A program made the translations under genes and the position numbers. The notes below the pieces were generated by a model, which had not been told where the DNA came from, ran no database searches, and saw only the letters and a program-made list of their open reading frames with translations. A stretch of 64,000 bases of DNA from Roseivirga sp. BDSF3-8 (lineage in GTDB: Bacteria > Bacteroidota > Bacteroidia > Cytophagales > Cyclobacteriaceae), in the NCBI RefSeq assembly GCF_041449215.1, contig NZ_JBGNFV010000001.1:5225001-5289000 (forward strand), read 5' to 3'. Below are positions 56,023 to 63,750 of the stretch, in pieces (position 1 is the first letter of the stretch; each line of letters starts with the position of its first letter).

Positions 56023-56155
56023 GTGTGCCAACACAGCATATAGCTTATGGCGGGTAAACAGCTGCCAGCAAGGTTTTCGCTCCGTAGCCAGCTTTGGTTT
56101 CGGGGGACAGGAAAGTGCTTCAAAACCGCCACAAGCCATATGCAAAACGTTGTGC
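56023..56155. repeat. attC-like imperfect palindrome 1 (133 bp)
   Basis: Left arm GTGTGCCAACACAGCATATAG and GCTTATGGCGG; right arm CCGCCACAAGC, CATATGC and ACGTTGTGC, complementary with mismatches. Outer ends AAC and GTT are what integron attC sites have (RYYYAAC/GTTRRRY), though R/Y positions are not all matched. It starts 8 bases after a stop codon. The central part is nearly identical to that of palindrome 2. Confidence 0.7.
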
Positions 56156-56167
56156 AACATTGAAAAA

Positions 56168-56704
56168 ATGAAAACCCTGAAAATAATATTGATATCTGTA
56201 GGACTTCTAGTTCTACTTGCCATCGGACTTTTCTTTGGCTCTATTTGGTATTATTCATGGCAGGACAGCAAATTCTATAATGTTGAAGTCCCAGAAGGAG
56301 AAAATTATCATAAGCCAATTGAATATTTAAGCAATCAACAGATTGACTCGCTAAAATCCTTAAAAATTGACTCTGAAAAAATTGAAATCATTGGGACAGG
56401 TTATGGCGGATATAATTTTTATATGTGGCATAAACCGACCGAGAAGGGAGAAATCTATATTAAGGGTTTTGAAATTACTAGGAACCAAAGACTTTCAGAG
56501 TGGAAACTAACAAATAGAACCAAGAATACGATTACAGAACTGTCTGATGACTTCAAAGTGTTTACGGGTAGAACAGTTATTGACGAAGGAACATTTGAGA
56601 AATTCTATCCTGCAAGATTTGAACTTTGGTTTAAGTCTGCAATGGACGGAACAGAAAGGAAACTAACTGAAAAGTCCTACTTAATAGATGGATGGGACAG
56701 ATAA
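56168..56704 (+). CDS. Cassette-borne membrane-anchored hypothetical protein (cassette 2)
   Basis: 178 residues from the ATG at 56168 (MKTLKIILISVG). An N-terminal membrane helix (IILISVGLLVLLAIGLFFGS) anchors a soluble domain with aromatic strands (TGYGGYNFYMWHKP, GFEITRNQRLSEWKL, PARFELWFKSAMDG). Unrecognised family. AT-rich. It lies between two homologous 131-133 bp palindromes, starting 13 bases after the first and stopping 13 bases before the second. Confidence 0.65.
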   Translation: MKTLKIILISVGLLVLLAIGLFFGSIWYYSWQDSKFYNVEVPEGENYHKPIEYLSNQQIDSLKSLKIDSEKIEIIGTGYGGYNFYMWHKPTEKGEIYIKGFEITRNQRLSEWKLTNRTKNTITELSDDFKVFTGRTVIDEGTFEKFYPARFELWFKSAMDGTERKLTEKSYLIDGWDR

Positions 56705-56716
56705 AAAATAAAAAAC

Positions 56717-56847
56717 TAGCCACAACAACACATATAGCTTATGGCAGGTGAACGGCTGCCAGCAAGGCTTTCGCTCCATAGCCAGCTTTGGTTTCGGTGG
56801 ACAGGAAAGTGCTTCGAAACCGCCACAAGCTATATGCAAACCGTTAG
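56717..56847. repeat. attC-like imperfect palindrome 2 (131 bp)
   Basis: Left arm TAGCCACAACAACACATATAG and CTTATGGC; right arm GCCACAAGC, TATATGC and ACCGTTAG. About 85-90% like palindrome 1 in the middle. Starts 13 bases after the stop of cassette 2 and ends in CCGTTAGAA, close to the GTTRRRY end of attC sites. Module T begins at its GTTAG. Confidence 0.7.
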
Positions 56848-57018
56848 AAAAGTTGACTTTTATATTTTAACAGGTGGCATTGCCATACGCTACAGCCTGC
56901 ATGTTTTAGTCCAATCCCTTCCGGACGATCCAGTCTGGACGATCCATTCCGGACGAACAGCACCCATTGCATAGCGCCCTTGAACTAATTGGGGTTGGTA
57001 TGCTTGCGCCAAAGTGGT
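56843..57018. repeat. Module T, copy 2
   Basis: Second copy of the GTTAGAAAAGTTGAC element described at 55034; it overlaps the end of palindrome 2 and ends at a broken recombinase fragment. Confidence 0.88.
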
Positions 57019-57021
57019 AGG

Positions 57022-57150
57022 TGAGTTTAGTTGCTTAATAGGACGATCTTTCATGACAAACTCCTGAAAAGAAGCCAATTGCCCTATATAGATTTTAATA
57101 GTAGCCGTGCTATAGCGTTTAATAGCCAAAAGTCGCTTAAAGTCAGAAAA
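57022..57150 (-). pseudogene. Fragment of a tyrosine recombinase N-terminal (core-binding) domain
   Basis: About 43 codons on the minus strand read FSDFKRLLAIKRYSTATIK, then IYIGQLASFQEFVMKDRP, IKQLNS. The RYSxxTIxxYxxxLxxFxxF pattern is the SAM-like core-binding domain of phage/XerCD/integron-type tyrosine recombinases. A stop precedes it at the leader border, and module T replaces the rest, so only a scrap remains, with no catalytic R-H-R-Y domain. Confidence 0.6.
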
Positions 57151-57156
57151 GGTTTA

Positions 57157-57278
57157 CATAACCATCCAATTTAATAGGTATACAAGCTGGCTAAGAAAGG
57201 TTTGTATATAGCTTGATATTTTTTGGTTTTATTTTAATGTTTTGGATAAGTTTGTTTATCAAAATATTGCCACACATT
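57157..57278 (+). promoter_or_regulatory. Duplicated leader with candidate promoter, copy 2
   Basis: Second copy of the leader at 55481-55603. TAAGTTTG at 57247-57254 lies 44 bases before the ATG at 57298; a TTGG lies about 21 bases further up. Confidence 0.65.
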
Positions 57279-57297
57279 AAAACCAACTTTAAATTCA

Positions 57298-57753
57298 ATG
57301 AAAGTTTTAGGAATTAGAAACAGCCCAACTGATATCAGATTCGCCATATCTGAAAAAATTAATGGTTCAATCTCCTTAGAAAATATTTCAGGAGAAAATA
57401 AGCTTGTCTTTCCGAAACATCTTACTTTGTTGAGTGAAAAAGTTGGTTGGCTATACCAAGAGTTTGACAATATTCTTTCAAATAATCCAGATATACAGAT
57501 TATTGCGGTGAAACAAAATGAAAATGTAAGCACAAAATATTCAAAAGTACAAGAGACTGCTTTTTATGATTCAATCGCTCATTTAATAGGAAATCACAAA
57601 GGAATTCCTGTAAATTCTTACGTGTATAACAATATTGGAACTAGAAGCAAAGAAGTTCAAAACTTCGCTGAAAGTTACGCAGGGAAAACAACAAAACATT
57701 GGAATTCAAAAATGGCTGACGCAATTGCTGTAACAATTAAAGAGCTTAAATAA
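57298..57753 (+). CDS. RuvC/RNase-H-fold-like protein, coupled to a kinase
   Basis: 151 residues. The start VLGIRNSPTDIRFAISEK and the end SKMADAIAVTIKEL, with a middle strand IIAVKQNENVSTKYSKVQE, follow the arrangement of RuvC-like folds (an N-terminal strand pair and a C-terminal DAIA helix). In this protein the usual first catalytic Asp (GIDxS) is changed to GIRNS, so nuclease activity is doubtful. The stop TAA at 57751-57753 overlaps the kinase ATG at 57753, so the two proteins are translationally coupled. Fold assignment is by eye and should be tested. Confidence 0.6.
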   Translation: MKVLGIRNSPTDIRFAISEKINGSISLENISGENKLVFPKHLTLLSEKVGWLYQEFDNILSNNPDIQIIAVKQNENVSTKYSKVQETAFYDSIAHLIGNHKGIPVNSYVYNNIGTRSKEVQNFAESYAGKTTKHWNSKMADAIAVTIKELK

Positions 57754-58817
57754 TGGCATTTTCAAAAGGAGACATTATTTATAAATACAAACTAGTTCAA
57801 ACTCTAGGAAGTGGAAATTTTAGTTCTGTATGGTTGGCAAAAGACAATTCCATAGATGCTGATACCGCATTGAAAATTTTAAATCCATCTTTTCAAACAG
57901 TAGCCCAACTTTTAGAGGAAGCCCGTATTGGTAATAAACTAAACCATAATAATTTATTGAAAATTCAATACGCCGATGTAGTTCCTTACAACGGTGGTCA
58001 ACTCACTTTAATAGCACAAGAATATCATCCAAATGGCTCAATTGTAGGATTATTAAATAGTGGTAACTTTTTGGATTTACCCGTTGCAATTAGACTTTTC
58101 TCAGATATTTTAAGAGGGCTAGAACATTTGCATTCACAAGGATTTTTTCATAACGATATAAAGCCTTCAAATATCTTAATCGGAAGTAATAATGAAGGCG
58201 TTTTAGCTGATTATGGAATAACAGGAGCTTCTGGTTCTTCAGGAACTGCAATTCCTAAAGATGCTTATATAATTCATCGAGCACCAGAAACATTGACAGG
58301 CAACTATATAAATGTTCAAACTGACATTTATCAAACTGGCGTTACATTTTTTAGATTAGTAAATGGAATTGGCAACATAAAAGATGAGTTCCTAAAATAT
58401 GGCGAGGCTAAATTTGAAGATTTAAAGGCGAAGGGAAAGATTCCTGATACAAAAAACTATGAGCCTTTTGTACCCCAAAGAATTAAGAAAATAATTAATA
58501 CTGCTGTTAATCCTGACTATTCAAAGAGGTATTCATCTGCTTTAGAAATGCGAAGAGAATTGGAGAAGTGTTTCTATCCTGGCTATTGGACTATGGATTC
58601 TAATGGAAATTTAATCGGCAAAGGTTCTAAATATCATTATAGGTTTGAGATAATTGCTAAGAAGAATTCAAAATTTGACTTTATCCCTTATAAGAAAAAC
58701 ATTCAAACTAACAGAGAAACAAAAATAGGCACTCATACAATAAAATCAGCTGAAAGTAAACCAATTGAAAAAGCAAAAGAAACATTTATAAAATGGGTAA
58801 TAGAAAATGCGAGCTGA
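57753..58817 (+). CDS. Serine/threonine protein kinase (cassette 3)
   Basis: 354 residues. Kinase domain at about 10-275: glycine loop LGSGNFSSV (18-26), Lys41 in ALKIL, Glu55/56 of the C helix, catalytic loop HNDIKPSN with Asp135, ADYG with Asp153 in place of DFG, and RAPETL. These key residues are intact, so it should be active. The 75-residue C-terminal region (YWTMDSNGNLIGKGSKYHYRF, ending ETFIKWVIENAS) is unfamiliar; no membrane helix or PASTA repeat is seen, unlike the common PknB type. Cytoplasmic. The partner is the RuvC-fold-like protein. AT-rich; followed after 11 bases by an attC-like palindrome. Confidence 0.88.
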   Translation: MAFSKGDIIYKYKLVQTLGSGNFSSVWLAKDNSIDADTALKILNPSFQTVAQLLEEARIGNKLNHNNLLKIQYADVVPYNGGQLTLIAQEYHPNGSIVGLLNSGNFLDLPVAIRLFSDILRGLEHLHSQGFFHNDIKPSNILIGSNNEGVLADYGITGASGSSGTAIPKDAYIIHRAPETLTGNYINVQTDIYQTGVTFFRLVNGIGNIKDEFLKYGEAKFEDLKAKGKIPDTKNYEPFVPQRIKKIINTAVNPDYSKRYSSALEMRRELEKCFYPGYWTMDSNGNLIGKGSKYHYRFEIIAKKNSKFDFIPYKKNIQTNRETKIGTHTIKSAESKPIEKAKETFIKWVIENAS

Positions 58818-58827
58818 AATAAATAAT

Positions 58828-58960
58828 GTGTGGCAACATTGTATAAAAATAATAGCGGTTTACTCGCTAAAACGAAAATGAATTTTATAAATCTAACAAC
58901 TGTAACAGACGGAAAGGTAAGTACATAAAATCCGCTACTATTCTTATACGAAACCGTTAG
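58828..58960. repeat. attC-like imperfect palindrome 3 (133 bp)
   Basis: Left arm GTGTGGCAACATTGTATAA, AATAATAGCGG; right arm CCGCTACTATTCTTATACGAA, ACCGTTAG. The arms pair but their sequence differs from palindromes 1 and 2, while length and the AAC/CGTT outer ends are kept. It begins 11 bases after the kinase stop. Confidence 0.7.
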
Positions 58961-59130
58961 AAAGTTGACTTTTATACTTTAACAGATGGCATTGCCATAC
59001 GCTACAGCCTGCGTGTTTAAGTCCAATCCATTCCGGACGATCCAGTCTGGACGATCCATTCCGGACGAACAGCACCCATTGCCTAGCGCCCTTGAACTAA
59101 TTGGGGTTGGTATGCTTGCGCCAAAGGGGG
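58956..59130. repeat. Module T, copy 3
   Basis: Third copy of the GTTAGAAAGTTGAC element, overlapping the end of palindrome 3. Confidence 0.88.
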
Positions 59131-59219
59131 CATGGCAGTCTGAACCTGGGTTGTGCCCTGATAACCCAGACTTTCTTTTGTTTCCTGACAGGCAAGGAAT
59201 TCTAAACTGGCAGTTCCAA

Positions 59220-59897
59220 TTATTTTGTTCCAAGAAGCTTTTGCAAAACTGCAGTTACTTTTTTATGAACTTCTTCAACTTGATTTTTTGAATATTCAAA
59301 TTCTCCACCGTGCGCTGCATCATTTCTCATTTTGGCAACTGCTTCTAGCTCTGTTGCTTCAAATGCTGTTAACACTCCAATTTCCGGAGATTTTAATTTA
59401 TGAATAAGAGGATTCAAGGTATCTCTTTGTCCAATTTCAATTAATTCAGATTTGGCTCTCGTTTTTAATCCTTCTTCAAGAGATGCTCCAATCAGGACCG
59501 CCGCTGCTCTCAAGTATTTCTTTTGAATCAGGTAGTCTGCTTCATCAAGTAGACCACTAAAAACAGCAGCTGAAACAGAAAGATGGTAATCTATTGCCAA
59601 ACCAAGAGAGTATTCATCTTTTGCAGACTTGAGAATACCAAGCGCAGCTCCTATATTCATTTTTTGGCCTGGCCCACCAATAACCCAGATTTCAAATTGT
59701 TTAACAAAACGGTTGGTGGATACAGACAGTTTATCTAAAATATTCAGACAACTGGTCGACCATCGTGTGAATGAGACAACATCTTCAATAATTCCTATTT
59801 CATTCGCTTTAAACTCCTCCCATAGTCTTTCACCTTCTGAAATTAAAGAAGTTAATCGTTCAAGAACAGACTCATTGGTATAGGTCTTTTTGTCCAT
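59220..59897 (-). CDS. HEPN-motif (DUF4145-like) protein
   Basis: 225 residues. The second half is helical and carries AVLIGASLEEGLKTRAK and then, near residue 190, the R-x4-H motif RNDAAHGG typical of HEPN domains and DUF4145-like proteins. The N-terminal half is helical with SFTRWSTSCLNILDKL. HEPN proteins are often RNases in toxin-antitoxin and defence systems, or regulators of nucleic-acid enzymes. It is on the opposite strand to cassettes 1-3, and about 265 bases separate it from the next gene on its own strand. Confidence 0.7.
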   Translation of the reverse strand: MDKKTYTNESVLERLTSLISEGERLWEEFKANEIGIIEDVVSFTRWSTSCLNILDKLSVSTNRFVKQFEIWVIGGPGQKMNIGAALGILKSAKDEYSLGLAIDYHLSVSAAVFSGLLDEADYLIQKKYLRAAAVLIGASLEEGLKTRAKSELIEIGQRDTLNPLIHKLKSPEIGVLTAFEATELEAVAKMRNDAAHGGEFEYSKNQVEEVHKKVTAVLQKLLGTK

Positions 59898-60162
59898 ATA
59901 TATGATTCATTAAATTAAAAGAGATGCTCGAATAAACAAACAGGTTAAATTAGGTAAATTGAGAATTTGATTTAAAAAAAAGTTGTGGTTATTTAAGTAC
60001 CCCCTTAGACTAAAACTGCAAAAAGGTTAAGGTCACCTCAAATGCAAACACATCCGCTAGAGTCTGCAGTTGCAATAAAAAGATTGTATGGTACCAGCGC
60101 GATGCTGGCACCAATGGGGGCTAAGAAGAGGTATTTACTGCACATTAACCCGTAAGGAGTTA
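59898..60162. other. AT-rich spacer
   Basis: No gene. A small palindrome ACCAGCGCGATGCTGG lies at 60092-60107. The promoter of the HEPN-motif gene should be near 59900-60000. Confidence 0.35.
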
Positions 60163-62481
60163 TTAACCACAGCATTTCTTATATTTCTTACCACTCCCAC
60201 AAAAACAAAGATCATTTCGACCTATTCTTTCTCCATCGGGCTTTCGAACCAAAGCCTCATTTGTAGGTAAAAATTGTATCATATCTTCCAAATTTGTATT
60301 GAACCCCCATTCATCATCATAGTAAAGCAGTACATCAAACAATTTAGAGCTACTCTTCAAGCTTCCTAAGCCTAACCATTTTCTTGACTTACTTTTATAC
60401 TTTTTGGCTTGGGTAAAATCTGCTAAAATCCTTTTCAATTCATCTAGATTATCTTTTTTATGAGAAAAATAGGTAATACCGAATGAAGTTTCACTCATAG
60501 GCATTGTCATGTTATGATTTTCATGATCAATTATAGTCTTTCTTTTTGTAGCTTTCATGTATTTGATCAAACTATCAACAGAATCACCATTGAAGTCCAT
60601 CAGGGCAAAAATTATATCAGTCTTTTTAGGGTCATCAAATGCTCCAATCAAGTCAATTAACTCTTCGAAATCCTTATTTATCCATCTATTTTGGTAAGGG
60701 TCACTTTCCTCTGAAGTTTGAACTCCCAGTTTGTATGGGTAATAGTTCCTATCAATAACTCCTCCAAAATTTGCATCTAATGAGACATGATCTTGATCAG
60801 GAAATTTCCATAACTTATGTATTAAATGGTAACCTAAATAAACCAATTCACTATCAGCCTTAAAATAATCCATCAAATCTATCCGTTGCCGTACGTAATA
60901 CATAAACTTATATGGATTATTGAGATAATACACTAGGATTTCTAAATCGAAGACTGTTAAAAACAACGGATAAGGGTCATTTTCATCCTTATGTAAAAGG
61001 GTATGGGCTTGATGTGTTAAAGCTGGATAGTTCTCCGATGTGACCCCCATGATATACACATCGTCAATTTCATCAGCAAAAGTAATTTGGCCACCATATT
61101 CATCAAAGAATTTAGGCTTATTGCTCAAGACACTATTTCGTGATATAACACCCTGGTCATAAGCATCCTGAACAGCACCTTGAAAGTCTTTTCTCAACTG
61201 GTCAATACTCCCTTTTCTAGATAGTAAAGCAAGCTTTTTTGATTTTATCTGAACACATAAGGCTTTGTTACCCAAAATACATAAAACGTCTATATCTGTA
61301 GCATCAACTCCCTTTTTAGATGACACCCTGACAGATTTAAATGTATTTTTCTCACCAAATACAGATTTTAAGAAGTCATAGCATATTTCTTCACTACTAT
61401 TTCCTCTGTTCTTTGCTAAATCATTCAGGTAAGATGCATCCTCTCCCATCCAATAAAAAGGACTTTCATAACATGCTTCGTACAATAAAAAAGGTATAGG
61501 TATAAAAAAACTATCCTCACTTATTTGAAGTATGGGCTGTGCTGTGAATCGATTAAAATCTCCAATAGTTTTAAATCCTTTATTTAAACCTTTTTGATTA
61601 ATCTTTATAGAAAAATTTTTTAAAAATGAATCAATATCTAATTCAGATGCAAAATCTTGCTTTTTAACAACAAATAAATGAAGTAAATTTTTGTAAAACT
61701 TATCCCATTCAAGTTCAGAAAAAGAAGTAGAATTATTATTCTGTTGACCTCCATCTTTTCCAAAAAGCTTAATATATTGAAAAAATTCAAGGTTAGATAA
61801 GGCTTCATTTAGCATTACCATATTACCTTTAAAAGTTTTTTTTAACTCCTTCCTTATTTCTTGATATTTCTCTTTCAGGCTATAATAATCAACAATATCA
61901 CCCTTTCTATATAAAACCTCCTTGATGTTATGTAATATTAATTTTGTTTCTTCAAAAGAGAAACTTCTATTTTCTAATAGCCATTTTTTATCATATTTAT
62001 ATTTTTTATCTAAAAAATCTATATATTGAAAATCATAAACACCATCATTTGCATAGAAAATAGGTTCTATAAACATATTTTCATTTTCATAGAACAACTT
62101 TCTTTCTGCCTGAAGGCCTAACAAATCAACATTCCTTGGGACTTCTAAATCCACTTTAAGTTTTTCAAAGAAAGGGTACATCAATGACTGGTGAAGATCA
62201 TTCATAAGAGCATATGTTCTCTTTTTTAATTTTAAGACTTCTCGATGGTCATTGGGATATGAAAAATCAATATCTCTTTTTATTAATAGCCCAATGATTA
62301 AAGCCACCTCATTCTTATTTAATCGCTCTATAAAATTCACTTCGTGAATTTCTTCTAGCCTTAGCCGGAAGCTTTCTACAATTATCATACATAGAGAATA
62401 AATGTATCCCTTGGAATAAATTACATCCTCTATTTCCTTAATCACATCTTCAGTTTTCTTGATATCAGTATTACTTGTCAT
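60163..62481 (-). CDS. Large SEC-C protein with nuclease-like core
   Basis: 772 residues, AT-rich gene. The C-terminus RNDLCFCGSGKKYKKCCG is a SEC-C zinc motif, typical of SecA and many accessory proteins. Around residues 395-420, GVDATDIDVLCILGNKALCVQIKSKK follows the D-x(n)-(E/Q)xK order of PD-(D/E)xK nucleases (Q in place of E), with a helix after it (DQLRKDFQGAVQDAYDQG). N-terminal about 350 residues are helical with RLRLEEIHEVNF and no known motif. The arrangement, a restriction-endonuclease-like domain ending in SEC-C, suggests a nucleic-acid-cleaving accessory or defence protein. The activity is unproven. Confidence 0.7.
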   Translation of the reverse strand: MTSNTDIKKTEDVIKEIEDVIYSKGYIYSLCMIIVESFRLRLEEIHEVNFIERLNKNEVALIIGLLIKRDIDFSYPNDHREVLKLKKRTYALMNDLHQSLMYPFFEKLKVDLEVPRNVDLLGLQAERKLFYENENMFIEPIFYANDGVYDFQYIDFLDKKYKYDKKWLLENRSFSFEETKLILHNIKEVLYRKGDIVDYYSLKEKYQEIRKELKKTFKGNMVMLNEALSNLEFFQYIKLFGKDGGQQNNNSTSFSELEWDKFYKNLLHLFVVKKQDFASELDIDSFLKNFSIKINQKGLNKGFKTIGDFNRFTAQPILQISEDSFFIPIPFLLYEACYESPFYWMGEDASYLNDLAKNRGNSSEEICYDFLKSVFGEKNTFKSVRVSSKKGVDATDIDVLCILGNKALCVQIKSKKLALLSRKGSIDQLRKDFQGAVQDAYDQGVISRNSVLSNKPKFFDEYGGQITFADEIDDVYIMGVTSENYPALTHQAHTLLHKDENDPYPLFLTVFDLEILVYYLNNPYKFMYYVRQRIDLMDYFKADSELVYLGYHLIHKLWKFPDQDHVSLDANFGGVIDRNYYPYKLGVQTSEESDPYQNRWINKDFEELIDLIGAFDDPKKTDIIFALMDFNGDSVDSLIKYMKATKRKTIIDHENHNMTMPMSETSFGITYFSHKKDNLDELKRILADFTQAKKYKSKSRKWLGLGSLKSSSKLFDVLLYYDDEWGFNTNLEDMIQFLPTNEALVRKPDGERIGRNDLCFCGSGKKYKKCCG

Positions 62482-63450
62482 TTTATACTAACGTTATATT
62501 ATTTAACTTAGTCAATGGTGGTTAATCTAGCAAAACTACCATATTCCCTCCAACTAAATTACCCCTCAAAACCAAAATTCTTTCCCAAAACACTTCTACA
62601 TTTTTCCAAACCTCCACAGCCCCCGTGGAAAAAAACAAAACCACATCTCTTCGCCACACCAGCCAGCACCCACCACCCCCAAAATATTGCACAAAACCAA
62701 TAAACCCACCCTCCTAAGTCACTCAAAATCCACCACTCCCAAATCTCAAAAAGCCCCTTTCCAACCAATAGAGTCACATTTTCAAATTTAGAGACTGGGA
62801 CATTAGCTCAACATAGACTCATGGTAGACTCACGGAAGGCTCATGGTAGCCTAATGAAAGGCTAATGAAGGCAAAAGACGAATTGTACAAAGCAAAGAAG
62901 GCCCCTCCTGGCACAGCCGATGACATAAGCGTTCCTACTGATACCCTCAAGGATCTCTCCTGGTAGTCTCAAGGGAGTACCAACAGAGTACCAAGGTAGC
63001 CTCAACGAAACAGGCTGATGCGGTACTGATGGCCCTTTGCCTGGTCACAATTCACTGAAGTACGCAAGACATTGAGTGGCGCTGGTCCGGAATGGGTTGG
63101 ATTAAAAATTCAGTAAGTCCTCAGTTACTTTAGGGTGAGAGTTATTTGATAGAACCTGTCAGGTTGTAATCTAAGCATTGCACTGCATGCGCCGTGAAAT
63201 GGATCGTGCATTGCATGCCGCACATTGCATGCCGCACCTGATAGAAGCTAGATGATTGTAAAAATGGGAGTGTTATCTTTTTCCTTCTAACAACAGAGAA
63301 ATTGTCACCCTATACCTCATACTTGTTATTATTAGGTTTGATCTACACAGTATCTTTTATAAGATAGGTCGTAGACGTGAAGTAACAATAAGTCATTAAC
63401 TTATCAACGACTGGCTCTACTGCCAAAATAGATTGCTAATGATCGATGGT
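62482..63450. other. Long non-coding stretch with G-poor tract and short repeats
   Basis: Three parts. At 62522-62770 the plus strand is nearly free of G. At 62815-62865 there is an imperfect tandem of GACTCATGGTAG / GGCTCATGGTAG / AGGCTAATGAA words, with related GTAGTCTCAAGG words at 62960-63005. At 63209-63236 two perfect 14-mers CATTGCATGCCGCA lie in tandem. No gene is supported. Confidence 0.5.
63209..63236. repeat. 14-bp tandem repeat (CATTGCATGCCGCA)
   Basis: Two perfect copies; related to the 14-mers at 4503, 11864, 48173 and 50006. Confidence 0.75.
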
Positions 63451-63750
63451 TCATATAAAAGATAGCAGCAAAAGAATACCTGCAAGTACAAAAGATATAA
63501 CTGTACCAGCTTTTTTTCTGCCAAATAGTCTAAAACCCCAGTATAGATTGAAAATCAACTGTAATAAGAATAAAAATGGCCAAATGAATACCACCATCCA
63601 CTCTGCTGGAATCGTTGCAGCGATCATAACACCAAAAAATGAGCTTACAAAATAGCCGGTTGCTTTATATCCACACTTGTATGGTAATACTAGGTTTAAT
63701 AGTGTCATCCCATACATTATTGGCAGTGATATTACATAGAATGGATCCAT
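63451..63750 (-). CDS. Small multi-helix membrane protein
   Basis: 99 residues with three or four hydrophobic segments: VISLPIMYGMTLLNLVLPY, GYFVSSFFGVMIAATI, WMVVFIWPFLFLLQLIFNLY and AGTVISFVLAGILLLLSF. A Phe/Tyr/Trp-rich loop GFRLFGRKK lies before the last helix. No family is recognised. AT-rich and alone. Confidence 0.6.
   Translation of the reverse strand: MDPFYVISLPIMYGMTLLNLVLPYKCGYKATGYFVSSFFGVMIAATIPAEWMVVFIWPFLFLLQLIFNLYWGFRLFGRKKAGTVISFVLAGILLLLSFI

Noticed and set aside
55608-58960. Calling the island a proven integron
   Set aside because: No integrase gene or attI is seen and the R/Y positions of the end boxes do not fully fit the consensus, so it is reported as cassette-like only.
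62559-62777. 72-codon Trp-rich hydrophobic frame on the minus strand (GTG start)
   Set aside because: Composition follows directly from the G-rich tract; no conserved motif and no start signal.
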